A stretch of 64,000 nt of DNA, taken from the NCBI GenBank assembly GCA_017404985.1, contig JAFRBK010000001.1:1-64000 (forward strand), given 5' to 3'. How positions within the stretch are numbered: the first letter of the stretch is position 1; every line of letters starts with the position of its first letter. Positions 14,825 to 22,352 of this stretch are shown piece by piece. The translations under genes were made by a program, and so were the position numbers. The notes beneath the pieces were generated by a model, which ran no database searches, had not been told where the DNA came from, and saw only the letters and a list, made by a program, of their open reading frames with translations. The stretch comes from Clostridia bacterium (lineage in GTDB: Bacteria > Bacillota > Clostridia > Christensenellales > Aristaeellaceae).

Positions 14825-14907
14825 GGGACGGACCGGGGGGGACGGGTCTTTTCGGACCACGTAAAGTGGTCCGAAAAGAACCGTCCCCCCCGGATCCTGA
14901 TAGATGG
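14825..14907. repeat. CCGTCCC hairpin repeat, unit C
   Basis: This carries the same flanks as unit 11763-11846 (GGGACGGACCG at the left, GGATCCTGATAGATGG at the right). Its inverted repeat at 14837-14890 is nearly perfect, with TTTTCGGACCAC and GTGGTCCGAAAA arms around GTAAA. It lies in the tyrA-aroB gap, about 35 bases before aroB. It could act as an intra-operon RNA processing or attenuation hairpin. Confidence 0.85.
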
Positions 14908-14942
14908 TACGTGGTTTTGGGGATGGGGGAGACGACGGGGTT

Positions 14943-16004
14943 ATGGAATGTATAGATGTACGGACTGGTGTTGAATATAAAGTAATTGTTGGACGGGGGA
15001 TTTTGGAACAGGCGGGGAGTTTGGCTGCGGACTTGCTGAAGACTCGGCGGGTTTTGGTTTGGGCGGATGATGTGGTGGGGCCTCTTTATCTGGAACGGGT
15101 GGCTTCGAGCTTTCAGGGGGCTGGATTTTGGGTTGAGACGGGGATTTTTCCGGCGGGAGAAGGATGGAAGCGGCTGCCGACGGTGGAAGGGATGCTGGAG
15201 CGGGCGGACCTTTGCGGGATGACGCGGGCAGACGCTTTCATCGCTCTGGGCGGCGGCGTGACCGGGGACATGGTCGGGCTGGCGGCGGCGCTTTACCTGC
15301 GGGGGATTGACTTCATTCAGATTCCCACGACGCTGCTGGCGATGGTGGATGCCTCCGTCGGCGGGAAAACGGCGGTGAACCTGGAATCCGGGAAAAACCT
15401 GTGCGGCGCATTTCATCAGCCGCGGATGGTGATCTGCGACCCGGAGGTGCTGAAGACCCTGCCGGAGGCTATTCTGGCGGAGGGGATGGCGGAGGTGATC
15501 AAGCACGGCGCCATCTGCAGCCCCGCGCTGCTGGACCGGATTCAGGCCGGGGCGGACCCGGGGGACCTGGTGGCGGACAACATCCGGATCAAGAGCGGGA
15601 TCGTGAGCCGGGACGAGAGGGAGCACGGCGAGCGGAAGCTGCTGAATTTCGGGCACACCTTCGGGCATGCCATCGAGAAGCTGAGCGGGTTCAGCATCTT
15701 CCACGGGGAGGGTGTGGCCGTCGGCATGATGATCGCCGCGCTGGCGGCGGAGCGGCACGGGATTTGCACTCCGGGAGTATATCGGGAGCTGCGGGAGATG
15801 CTGGTGAAGGCGAATCTGCCGGTGACGACCAAGTTCACGGCGGCGGAGATCGCGGAAAACGCCATGAACGACAAGAAGCGTGCCGGGGACACCCTGACGC
15901 TGGTGCTGCCGGCGGAACGGGGACGGTGCATGCTGTACCCTGTGGGCGCGGGGGAACTGAAGGAATGGATTGCTTGCTGCGACGGGGAGGTTACCGGCGT
16001 ATGA
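14943..16004 (+). CDS. aroB: 3-dehydroquinate synthase
   Basis: This 353-residue NAD+- and Zn-dependent enzyme converts DAHP to 3-dehydroquinate. It has ALGGGVTGDMVGLAAAL (NAD site), IPTTLLAMVDASVGGKTAVN (substrate contacts), LAEGMAEVIKHG with the first Zn ligand Glu, and LNFGHTFGHAIE with the Zn-binding His. ATG 14943 is preferred to the upstream GTG/ATG codons because the protein then starts just before the conserved first strand. The stop overlaps the aroA start by 4 bases (ATGA), indicating coupled translation. Length matches the family (about 350-360). Confidence 0.95.
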   Translation: MECIDVRTGVEYKVIVGRGILEQAGSLAADLLKTRRVLVWADDVVGPLYLERVASSFQGAGFWVETGIFPAGEGWKRLPTVEGMLERADLCGMTRADAFIALGGGVTGDMVGLAAALYLRGIDFIQIPTTLLAMVDASVGGKTAVNLESGKNLCGAFHQPRMVICDPEVLKTLPEAILAEGMAEVIKHGAICSPALLDRIQAGADPGDLVADNIRIKSGIVSRDEREHGERKLLNFGHTFGHAIEKLSGFSIFHGEGVAVGMMIAALAAERHGICTPGVYRELREMLVKANLPVTTKFTAAEIAENAMNDKKRAGDTLTLVLPAERGRCMLYPVGAGELKEWIACCDGEVTGV

Positions 16005-17272
16005 GAATGAGAATTATGCCCGGGGAATTGAGCGGGAGGATTGACCCGGTGATTGCGTCCAAATCGTGGACGCATCGGGCGCTGATTGCGGCGGCGCTGT
16101 CCGAAGAGCCGACAATATTGGAAAATATTGCGCCATCCGCCGATGCGCGGGCGACCTGCCACTGCCTGGAGGCTATGGGATGCCGGATCCGGCAGAAGGG
16201 GGAGGGGCTGGAGATTCAGCCCGGGCCGCCGGCTGCGGGGGAGGCATTGATGGACTGCGGGGAAAGCGGGACCACGCTGCGGTTTCTGCTGCCTGTGGCC
16301 GGGGTGCTGGGGATCCGGGCGGCGTTCACGGGGCGGGGGAAGCTGGCGGAGCGGCCGCTGAGCCCGCTGTATGAAGAAATGACAGATCATGGGGTGCGGA
16401 TGTCGCCGCAGGGGCGGTTTCCGCTGCGGATTGAGGGAAAGCTTACGGCCGGGGAATATACGCTGGCGGGGAACGTGAGCTCGCAATTTTTTTCCGGGCT
16501 TTTGACGGCGCTGCCGCTGGCGGATGGGGACAGCCGGATTCGGATCGAGGGAGAGCTGGAATCGGCGCCTTATGTGGAGATGACGCGGCAGATGCTGCGG
16601 CGGTTCGGGGTTCGGACGGAGAAGGTGGACGGCGGGTTTTGGATTCCCGGCGGGCAGAAATATCACAGCCCGGGGCGGGTGACGGTTGAGGGAGACTGGT
16701 CCGGGGCGGCGTTCTGGCTGGCGGCGGGGGCGCTGAGCAGGCAGGGCGTGGAATGCGGCGGGCTGAATATGGAATCGGCCCAGGGGGACCGGGCGATTCT
16801 GGGGCTGCTGCGGGAATTTGGGGCCAGGATTGAGGACGATGGTTTTGGCGGCGTTCGGGTGAGCCGGGGGACGCTGAAGGGGATTGAGATTGACGCGGCG
16901 GATATTCCGGATCTGGTGCCGATTCTGGCGGTGACGGCGGCTTTTGCGGAGGGGGAGACGGTGATAAGGCATATTGCGCGGCTGAGGCTGAAGGAATCGG
17001 ACCGGGTGGCGTCGGTGGTGGCGTTGATTCGGAGCCTGGGGGGAACGGCGGAGGCTGCGGAGAATGAAATGAGGATTTTTGGCGGGGGGTTGAGTGGGGG
17101 AGTGGCGGATGCCTGCAATGACCATCGGATTGCTATGGCGGCGGCGGTGGCTGGGACGGCTAGTCGGGGACCGGTGGAAATTTTGGGGGCAGAGGCTGTG
17201 GTGAAGTCTTATCCGGGGTTTTTTGAGGTTTATCGGGGGCTGGGAGGAGTTGCGGAGGCTATGGTGGAGTGA
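16001..17272 (+). CDS. aroA: 5-enolpyruvylshikimate-3-phosphate synthase
   Basis: This 423-residue enzyme joins PEP to shikimate 3-phosphate. Landmarks are ASKSWTHRALIAAAL with the PEP/S3P-binding Lys-Ser, GESGTTLRFLLPVA, NVSSQFFSGLLTALPLA, the signature LRLKESDRVASV, and NDHRIAMAAAVAG. The usual NAGTA(M/T)R stretch is represented by the shortened DCGESGTTLRF, a form known in several Clostridia. ATG 16001 overlaps the aroB stop, and ATG codons at 16007 and 16016 are weaker options. It is the fourth gene of the aromatic operon. Confidence 0.95.
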   Translation: MRMRIMPGELSGRIDPVIASKSWTHRALIAAALSEEPTILENIAPSADARATCHCLEAMGCRIRQKGEGLEIQPGPPAAGEALMDCGESGTTLRFLLPVAGVLGIRAAFTGRGKLAERPLSPLYEEMTDHGVRMSPQGRFPLRIEGKLTAGEYTLAGNVSSQFFSGLLTALPLADGDSRIRIEGELESAPYVEMTRQMLRRFGVRTEKVDGGFWIPGGQKYHSPGRVTVEGDWSGAAFWLAAGALSRQGVECGGLNMESAQGDRAILGLLREFGARIEDDGFGGVRVSRGTLKGIEIDAADIPDLVPILAVTAAFAEGETVIRHIARLRLKESDRVASVVALIRSLGGTAEAAENEMRIFGGGLSGGVADACNDHRIAMAAAVAGTASRGPVEILGAEAVVKSYPGFFEVYRGLGGVAEAMVE

Positions 17273-17406
17273 GAATGGGGGAAGGGATGGGTTTTGGAGT
17301 TGGGTGGACGGTCCGGAGGGGACGGGTGTTGGGTGACAAACCATTCCTGAATGGGTTTTGGGGATAAGGAGAATGTTCATCCCGGACCGGTGAAAGGAGA
17401 AGTAGC

Positions 17407-18501
17407 ATGCGTTTTCTGGGAAAACAGGTGTCAGTTAGTGTGTTTGGGCAGAGTCATTCGGCGGGGATTGGAGCGGTTATTGAGGGGTTGCCGGCGGGGT
17501 TTCGGGTGGATGAGGAACGGTTGCAGGGGTTTTTGGGACGACGGGCTCCGGGGCAGGGGAGATTTACGACGGCGCGGAAGGAAGCGGATGTGCCGGAGTT
17601 TTTGAGCGGGATGCAGGACGGGTATACCTGTGGGGCGCCTATTTGTGCTGTGATCCGGAACGGGGATACACGGAGCAAGGATTATGACCAGTTTCGGCAG
17701 GTTCCGCGGCCTTCGCATGCGGACTATCCGGCTATGGTTAAATATGGGGAGCACTATGACATCCGGGGCGGCGGGCCTTTTTCGGGGCGGCTGACGGCGC
17801 CGATCTGCATCGCGGGAGGGATCGCCCTGCAGATGCTGGAGGAAAAGGGGGTTCGGGTCGGGGCGCATATTGCTTCCATCAGCAACCAGACGGATCGGCG
17901 GTTCGACCCGTTGCGGGTGAGCGCGGCGGATTTTGATACGATTGCCGCCAACGGGTTTCCCACGCTTTCGAAGGAGGCGGGGGAGGAGATGCTCGCGGTG
18001 ATCGAGGAGGCCCGGAAGGCGGAGGATTCCGTCGGGGGGACCGTGGAGGCGGCGGCGATCGGGCTGCCGGCCGGGCTGGGTGGGCCCCTGTTCGAAGGGC
18101 TGGAAAGCGCGCTGGCGGCGGCATGCTTTGCTATTCCTGCCGTGAAGGGGGTTGAATTCGGCGATGGGTTCTTCTCTGCGCTGCTGAAGGGATCCCAGCA
18201 CAATGACCTTTATGCTATGAACCAGGGGCGGGTGGTGACGAAAACCAACCACGCCGGGGGCTTGGTGGGCGGCATGACGACGGGGATGCCGCTGATTTTG
18301 CGGGCGGCGTTTAAGCCCACGCCTTCCATCGGGCAGGCGCAGCAGAGCGTGAACCTGGAGGAGGGGTGCGAGACGCAGCTGACTATTAAAGGACGGCACG
18401 ATCCCTGCGTGGTGCCGCGGGCTGTGCCGGTGGTAGAAGCGGTTGTAGCGCTGGTTCTGTTGGATGCGATGCTGGGAAACGCCGGAAAGGGAACAGATTG
18501 A
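17407..18501 (+). CDS. aroC: Chorismate synthase
   Basis: This 364-residue flavoprotein removes phosphate from EPSP to give chorismate, using reduced FMN. It contains FGQSHSAGIGAVIEGLPAG with the first catalytic His, RRAPGQGRFTTARKEAD, SGMQDGYTCGAPI, RPSHADY, GGGPFSGRLTA, and HAGGLVGGMTTGMPLI. ATG 17407 follows GGTGAAAGGAG. The FGQSHS form of the signature, rather than FGTTHG or FGESHG, is a variant that keeps the His. A 130-base gap with a partial repeat separates it from aroA, so it may have its own transcript start. Confidence 0.94.
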   Translation: MRFLGKQVSVSVFGQSHSAGIGAVIEGLPAGFRVDEERLQGFLGRRAPGQGRFTTARKEADVPEFLSGMQDGYTCGAPICAVIRNGDTRSKDYDQFRQVPRPSHADYPAMVKYGEHYDIRGGGPFSGRLTAPICIAGGIALQMLEEKGVRVGAHIASISNQTDRRFDPLRVSAADFDTIAANGFPTLSKEAGEEMLAVIEEARKAEDSVGGTVEAAAIGLPAGLGGPLFEGLESALAAACFAIPAVKGVEFGDGFFSALLKGSQHNDLYAMNQGRVVTKTNHAGGLVGGMTTGMPLILRAAFKPTPSIGQAQQSVNLEEGCETQLTIKGRHDPCVVPRAVPVVEAVVALVLLDAMLGNAGKGTD

Positions 18502-18664
18502 GATAGAATATGGGCTGCAGACAGCCGTTTGGGACTGTTACCGAAGATATAATTCCCGATTACAGTTTGTCAAATAACCCGGTCAGCAAGATACAGAAAA
18601 AGACCGGCTTTATGGTCAAATTGCAATGGGCTGTTGGGAAATGTGAGAAAGGAAACAGACTGCC

Positions 18665-19888
18665 ATGGAATACGGGCTGCTGGGGGAGAAGCTGGGACAC
18701 AGTTTTTCGCCGCGGATTCACCGGGAGCTGGGGGGATATAACTACCGGCTGACGGAACTGGCGCCGGAGGAGCTGGCGGGATTCCTGGAAACGCGGGATT
18801 TTCGCGGGGTGAACGTGACGATTCCCTACAAGCAGGCGGTGATGCCTTTTTTGGAAGAAATCTCGGACCGGGCGCGGCGGATCGGCGCGGTGAACACGAT
18901 CCTGCGGATGCCGGACGGACGGCTGCGGGGGGACAACACGGACTACACCGGGCTGATGACCCTGCTGGAGCGGGCCGGGTTCCGGCCGAAGGGAGCGAAA
19001 TGCCTGGTGCTGGGCAGCGGCGGGGCTTCCAAGACGGCTGTCGTATGCCTGCGGGACCTGGGGGCCGGGGAGATCCGGGTGATTTCCCGGAGCGGGGAGG
19101 ACAACTACCAGAACCTTTCCCGGCACGCGGACGCGGAATGGCTGATCAACGCGACGCCGGTGGGGATGTATCCGAAGAACGGGGTTTCCCCGGTGGACCT
19201 GAAGGACCTGCCGGCGTTGAAGGGGATCGCGGACATGATCTACAATCCGGCCCGCACGGCGCTGCTGATGCAGGCGGAGGAACGGGGCATTCCCGCCGTG
19301 AATGGGCTGGCGATGCTGGTTTCCCAGGGACGGGCTGCCTGCGAGCTGTTTCTGGGAAAGGCGATTCCGGCGGCGGAGGAGGAACGGGTGATCCGGCTGC
19401 TGGAAAAGGAGACGGAGAACTGGGTGCTGATCGGGATGCCGGGATGCGGGAAATCCACGGTCGGCCGGATGCTGGCGGAGAAAACGGGGCGGAGGCTGGT
19501 GGACACGGACGAGCTGATTGAGCAGGAGGCCGGGACCAGCTGCGGGGATTATCTCCGGGCCCACGGGGAGGCGGCTTTCCGGGAGATCGAAACCCGGATG
19601 GCGGCGAAAGCCGGGAAGGAATCCGGAACCATCATCGCCACCGGCGGAGGCATCGTGACGCGGGAGGAGAACCGGAACCTGCTGCGCCAGAACGGGAAGC
19701 TGATCCATTTGGACCGGCCGATTGAGGCGCTGGCGACGGACGGGGACCGGCCCCTGTCGCAGACGCCGGAGGCGCTGGCGGCGCTTTACCGGACGCGGGC
19801 GCCGCTGTATGCCGCGTGGCGGGACCTGTGGATCGGGAGTACGTCGCCGGAGGAAGCGGCGGAAAGAATACTGGAGGCGTTGACATGA
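18665..19888 (+). CDS. aroE-aroK: Bifunctional shikimate dehydrogenase / shikimate kinase
   Basis: This is one 407-residue chain with two enzymes. Residues 1-245 are shikimate dehydrogenase: SFSPRIH substrate loop, NVTIPYK with catalytic Lys56, NTDYTG with catalytic Asp93, and the NADP-binding turn VLGSGGASKTAV at 115-126. Residues about 252-407 are shikimate kinase: P-loop GMPGCGKST at 257-265, DTDELIE, the ATGGGIVTR motif, and the LID-type DRPLS. The linker is only about 6-10 residues. The kinase and dehydrogenase act on successive steps, so fusion may channel shikimate. The stop overlaps aroQ by 4 bases. The 3' position next to aroQ puts three sequential enzymes together. Confidence 0.95.
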   Translation: MEYGLLGEKLGHSFSPRIHRELGGYNYRLTELAPEELAGFLETRDFRGVNVTIPYKQAVMPFLEEISDRARRIGAVNTILRMPDGRLRGDNTDYTGLMTLLERAGFRPKGAKCLVLGSGGASKTAVVCLRDLGAGEIRVISRSGEDNYQNLSRHADAEWLINATPVGMYPKNGVSPVDLKDLPALKGIADMIYNPARTALLMQAEERGIPAVNGLAMLVSQGRAACELFLGKAIPAAEEERVIRLLEKETENWVLIGMPGCGKSTVGRMLAEKTGRRLVDTDELIEQEAGTSCGDYLRAHGEAAFREIETRMAAKAGKESGTIIATGGGIVTREENRNLLRQNGKLIHLDRPIEALATDGDRPLSQTPEALAALYRTRAPLYAAWRDLWIGSTSPEEAAERILEALT

Positions 19889-20337
19889 CGATCTGGATTA
19901 TCAACGGGCCGAACCTGAACATGCTGGGGATCCGGGAGCCGGGGATCTATGGCAAGGGAACCTACGAGGACCTGTGCCGGTATATTCGGGACGAGGCGGA
20001 GAAGCTGGGCGTGGAGACGGAGATCTTTCAATCCAACCATGAGGGGGAGATCGTGACAAAAATCCAGGAGGCGCTGGGGCGGGCGGACGCCATCGTGATC
20101 AATCCGGCGGCTTACACCCATACCAGCATTGCGATTCTGGACGCGCTGAAGGCGGTGAACCTGCCGGCGGCAGAAGTGCACCTGAGTGACGTGACCAAGC
20201 GGGAGAGCTTCCGGCAGATCTCGTACGCCGGGATGGCTTGCCGGGAGCATTTTATCGGGCTGGGGTTTGAGGGGTATGCAAGAGCCCTGAAAGCTATGAA
20301 AAACGCCGTTGAAAATGCTTTATTCAGCCCAAAGTGA
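19885..20337 (+). CDS. aroQ: Type II 3-dehydroquinate dehydratase
   Basis: This 150-residue dodecameric-type dehydratase makes 3-dehydroshikimate. Landmarks are INGPNLNMLGIREPGIYG with the catalytic Tyr, QSNHEGEIVTKIQEAL, INPAAYTHTSIAILDAL with the catalytic His, and EVHLSDVTKRESFRQ. ATG 19885 overlaps the aroE-aroK stop. It closes the set: every step from PEP plus erythrose 4-phosphate to chorismate is encoded in this cluster. A hairpin covers its stop codon. Confidence 0.95.
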   Translation: MTIWIINGPNLNMLGIREPGIYGKGTYEDLCRYIRDEAEKLGVETEIFQSNHEGEIVTKIQEALGRADAIVINPAAYTHTSIAILDALKAVNLPAAEVHLSDVTKRESFRQISYAGMACREHFIGLGFEGYARALKAMKNAVENALFSPK

Positions 20338-20364
20338 TAAAAAATGCCTGATTTGGCTGAATAA
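20320..20364. terminator. Inverted repeat over the aroQ stop codon
   Basis: TTATTCAGCCCAAA (20320-20333) pairs with TTTGGCTGAATAA (20352-20364), a 13-bp stem around a loop that includes the stop codon. No T-run follows on the plus strand, so it may be a processing or bidirectional termination hairpin. Two GTCNGGCCCGGTGA units 23 bp apart follow. Confidence 0.5.
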
Positions 20365-20408
20365 GGAAGTGTCAGGCCCGGTGAATCAGGAACGTCGGGC
20401 CCGGTGAT

Positions 20409-20437
20409 TTGCAAAAAGAAGCGGAATGGCGTAAAAT
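20409..20437 (+). promoter_or_regulatory. Possible promoter for the DegV gene
   Basis: TTGCAA (20409-20414) and TAAAAT (20432-20437) are 17 bases apart, 16 bases before the DegV start. The short leader leaves just enough room for the GAAGAGGAG ribosome site. Confidence 0.5.
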
Positions 20438-20452
20438 AGCCCGGAAGAGGAG

Positions 20453-21295
20453 ATGATGGCAGTGTGGCATATCGTATCCGATACCAGCTGTGACCTGTTT
20501 ACGCTCGAGGGCGGGGAGGGCGTGTTCGATTTCGCGACCATTCCCTTTACGATCCGCATCGGCGAAACGGAATATATTGACGACGATACCATGTCCGTGG
20601 AGGAGATGCTGACCGCCAACGAGAACCATGCCGAGATGGCGCAGACCTCCTGCCCATCGCCGGAGGACTGGCGGGAGAAGTTCGAAGCGCCCGGGCCGGT
20701 GCTGGCTTTCACGATTTCCAGCGCGCTTTCCGGGAGCTACAACAGCGCCTGCGCCGCCAAAGCCATGATTCTGGAGGACGAGCCGGACAAGCAGATCGCC
20801 GTGATCGACAGCAAGGGGACCGGGCCGGAAGTGGCGGCCGCGGTGCTGCGGGCCCGGGAAATGGTGCTGGCCGGGAAGAGCTTTGATGAAATCGAAAAAG
20901 AGCTGAACCGGACTGTGGAGGAGACGCACATCGTATTCGCCCTGGCTTCCTATCGGAACCTGATCAAGGCCGGACGGGTCAGCCGGCTGGTGGGCTTCAT
21001 CGCCGGGCACCTGGGATTCTGGGGGATCGGCATCGGGGACGAAAACGGGCAGATCGCCATGCGGGGGAAGGCCCGGGGCGACAAGAGCATGGTCCGGCAG
21101 ATGGTGGACGAAATCAAGAAGATCGGGCTGGCCTTCGGGACCATCCGCATCCACCACTGCGTGAACGAGGAGGGGGCGGCGGCCCTGATGAGGTCGCTGA
21201 AGGCGGCTTTCCCGGAGGCGGGGATCGCCGTGATGCCGACCCGGGGGCTGGACAGCTTCTATGCCGAACGGCGGGGGCTGATTGTCAGCTTCTGA
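20453..21295 (+). CDS. DegV family fatty-acid-binding protein
   Basis: This 280-residue protein is of the DegV family, which binds long-chain fatty acids. In some Firmicutes (FakB) these proteins present them to the FakA kinase. It has the N-terminal SDTSCDL motif, TSCPSPEDWRE (Thr-Ser fatty-acid-carboxylate contact), ISSALSGSYNSA, DSKGTGPE, and the second lobe RVSRLVGFIAG. ATG 20453 and ATG 20456 are equally good, with GAAGAGGAG before them. No fakA lies nearby. Length is normal. Confidence 0.88.
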   Translation: MMAVWHIVSDTSCDLFTLEGGEGVFDFATIPFTIRIGETEYIDDDTMSVEEMLTANENHAEMAQTSCPSPEDWREKFEAPGPVLAFTISSALSGSYNSACAAKAMILEDEPDKQIAVIDSKGTGPEVAAAVLRAREMVLAGKSFDEIEKELNRTVEETHIVFALASYRNLIKAGRVSRLVGFIAGHLGFWGIGIGDENGQIAMRGKARGDKSMVRQMVDEIKKIGLAFGTIRIHHCVNEEGAAALMRSLKAAFPEAGIAVMPTRGLDSFYAERRGLIVSF

Positions 21296-21311
21296 AAAAA
21301 CAAGGATGAGC

Positions 21312-22322
21312 ATGGGAAGAAGAAAAACGTCGAGGGTAACCGCAAAGGCGCGCTTTTTGCTGCTGGTTACACTGACCTTTTTTGGCTTATGCACAATTGC
21401 ACGGAGCGAAGAATCGCTCCGTATTCTGTATTATTTTATCGGAGGGGATCTGGAATCATTGGGGGGAGCCGCTTCAGCAGACATTGAGGAGATCCTTCAG
21501 GCTGAACCGTCCTCCGGCGTGCGCGTTTTTATCATGGCAGGAGGAGCGTACCGATGGCGGATTCCGGAAGCGGCAGAGTGCGGGACAACGATCTTTGAAG
21601 TGCAGAACCACGAACTTGTTCCCTTCGTCAGAAACCAGGAAGGCCGCATCGGAACGGGAGAAGCACTCGATGATTTTATTCACAGATGCACTGCCGACGG
21701 AATCCCATGGGACCTGGTGTTCTGGGGACATGGGATGCCCGGGATGGGAGGAATCGGGACAGACCAGACCAGCCAGGACGGAGACAGCCTGACATTGACT
21801 GAGATTCGGGGCGTGCTGATGAACAACGTACATCGGCCGAGAATCATTGGCCTGGATGCCTGCGCCATGGGAAAGCTGGAAACGGCATGGACACTGTCTG
21901 ACTGTGCAGAATTGCTGATCGCGGACACTTTGGATGAACCGATCCGCGGCTGGCAGCATAACCTGTATATATCAAACGCGGACGGACAAATGAGCAATGA
22001 CCTGAACGCCATGCGGGCGGCCGCAGTATCGTATCGTGAACGTTCCACCGGAGAGATTTCAGCTGTGATCCTGAACATGGCAGGAATCCGGGACAGAATT
22101 GCGGGACCGCTGCAAAAACTGGTCCATATTGCGCCAATTCCAGAGAAAGACATTCTGGTTTCGGAACTTTTGCATCAATGCGCTGATCCGGACCTGAGCT
22201 TGCAATGGGAGGAGGCGCTGGAAGGACAGGACCTTCTGATTCCTTCCATCAACCAACTGACAGAAGATGATTATCGTGACATGGCGGGGCTGGGGGATGT
22301 GCTCCGAAACTGGCAAAGGTAA
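21312..22322 (+). CDS. Secreted clostripain-family (C11) cysteine peptidase
   Basis: This protein of about 336 residues has a signal peptide: basic MGRRKTSRVTAKAR, hydrophobic FLLLVTLTFFGLCTIA, and likely cleavage near ARS-EE. The C11 fold follows, with ILYYFIGGDLES, then the catalytic His in LVFWGHG (H140) and Cys in IGLDACAMG (C184). Clostripains cut after Arg or Lys and often self-process. Compared with clostripain it is short and lacks the heavy-chain extension. ATG 21312 is chosen for AAGGA 5 bases upstream; ATG 21306 adds two residues. The next gene is the giant secreted repeat protein, starting 30 bases on, so they are probably co-transcribed and the peptidase may mature it. Confidence 0.85.
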   Translation: MGRRKTSRVTAKARFLLLVTLTFFGLCTIARSEESLRILYYFIGGDLESLGGAASADIEEILQAEPSSGVRVFIMAGGAYRWRIPEAAECGTTIFEVQNHELVPFVRNQEGRIGTGEALDDFIHRCTADGIPWDLVFWGHGMPGMGGIGTDQTSQDGDSLTLTEIRGVLMNNVHRPRIIGLDACAMGKLETAWTLSDCAELLIADTLDEPIRGWQHNLYISNADGQMSNDLNAMRAAAVSYRERSTGEISAVILNMAGIRDRIAGPLQKLVHIAPIPEKDILVSELLHQCADPDLSLQWEEALEGQDLLIPSINQLTEDDYRDMAGLGDVLRNWQR

Positions 22323-22352
22323 AAGAAAACCACGCTTAGGAGGAACAGGCAA

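Noticed and set aside
15401..16000. Long open frame continuous with aroA but extending inside aroB
   Set aside because: It is a shadow of aroB in another frame; the aroA protein starts at 16001 by homology and by overlap with the aroB stop.
15542..17380. 612-codon antisense frame over aroB-aroA
   Set aside because: It is rich in Pro, Arg and His, as expected from reverse reading of G-rich genes, and has no family signature.
20386..21394. Antisense frames over the DegV gene
   Set aside because: These are shadows; DegV motifs are in the plus frame with a good ribosome site.
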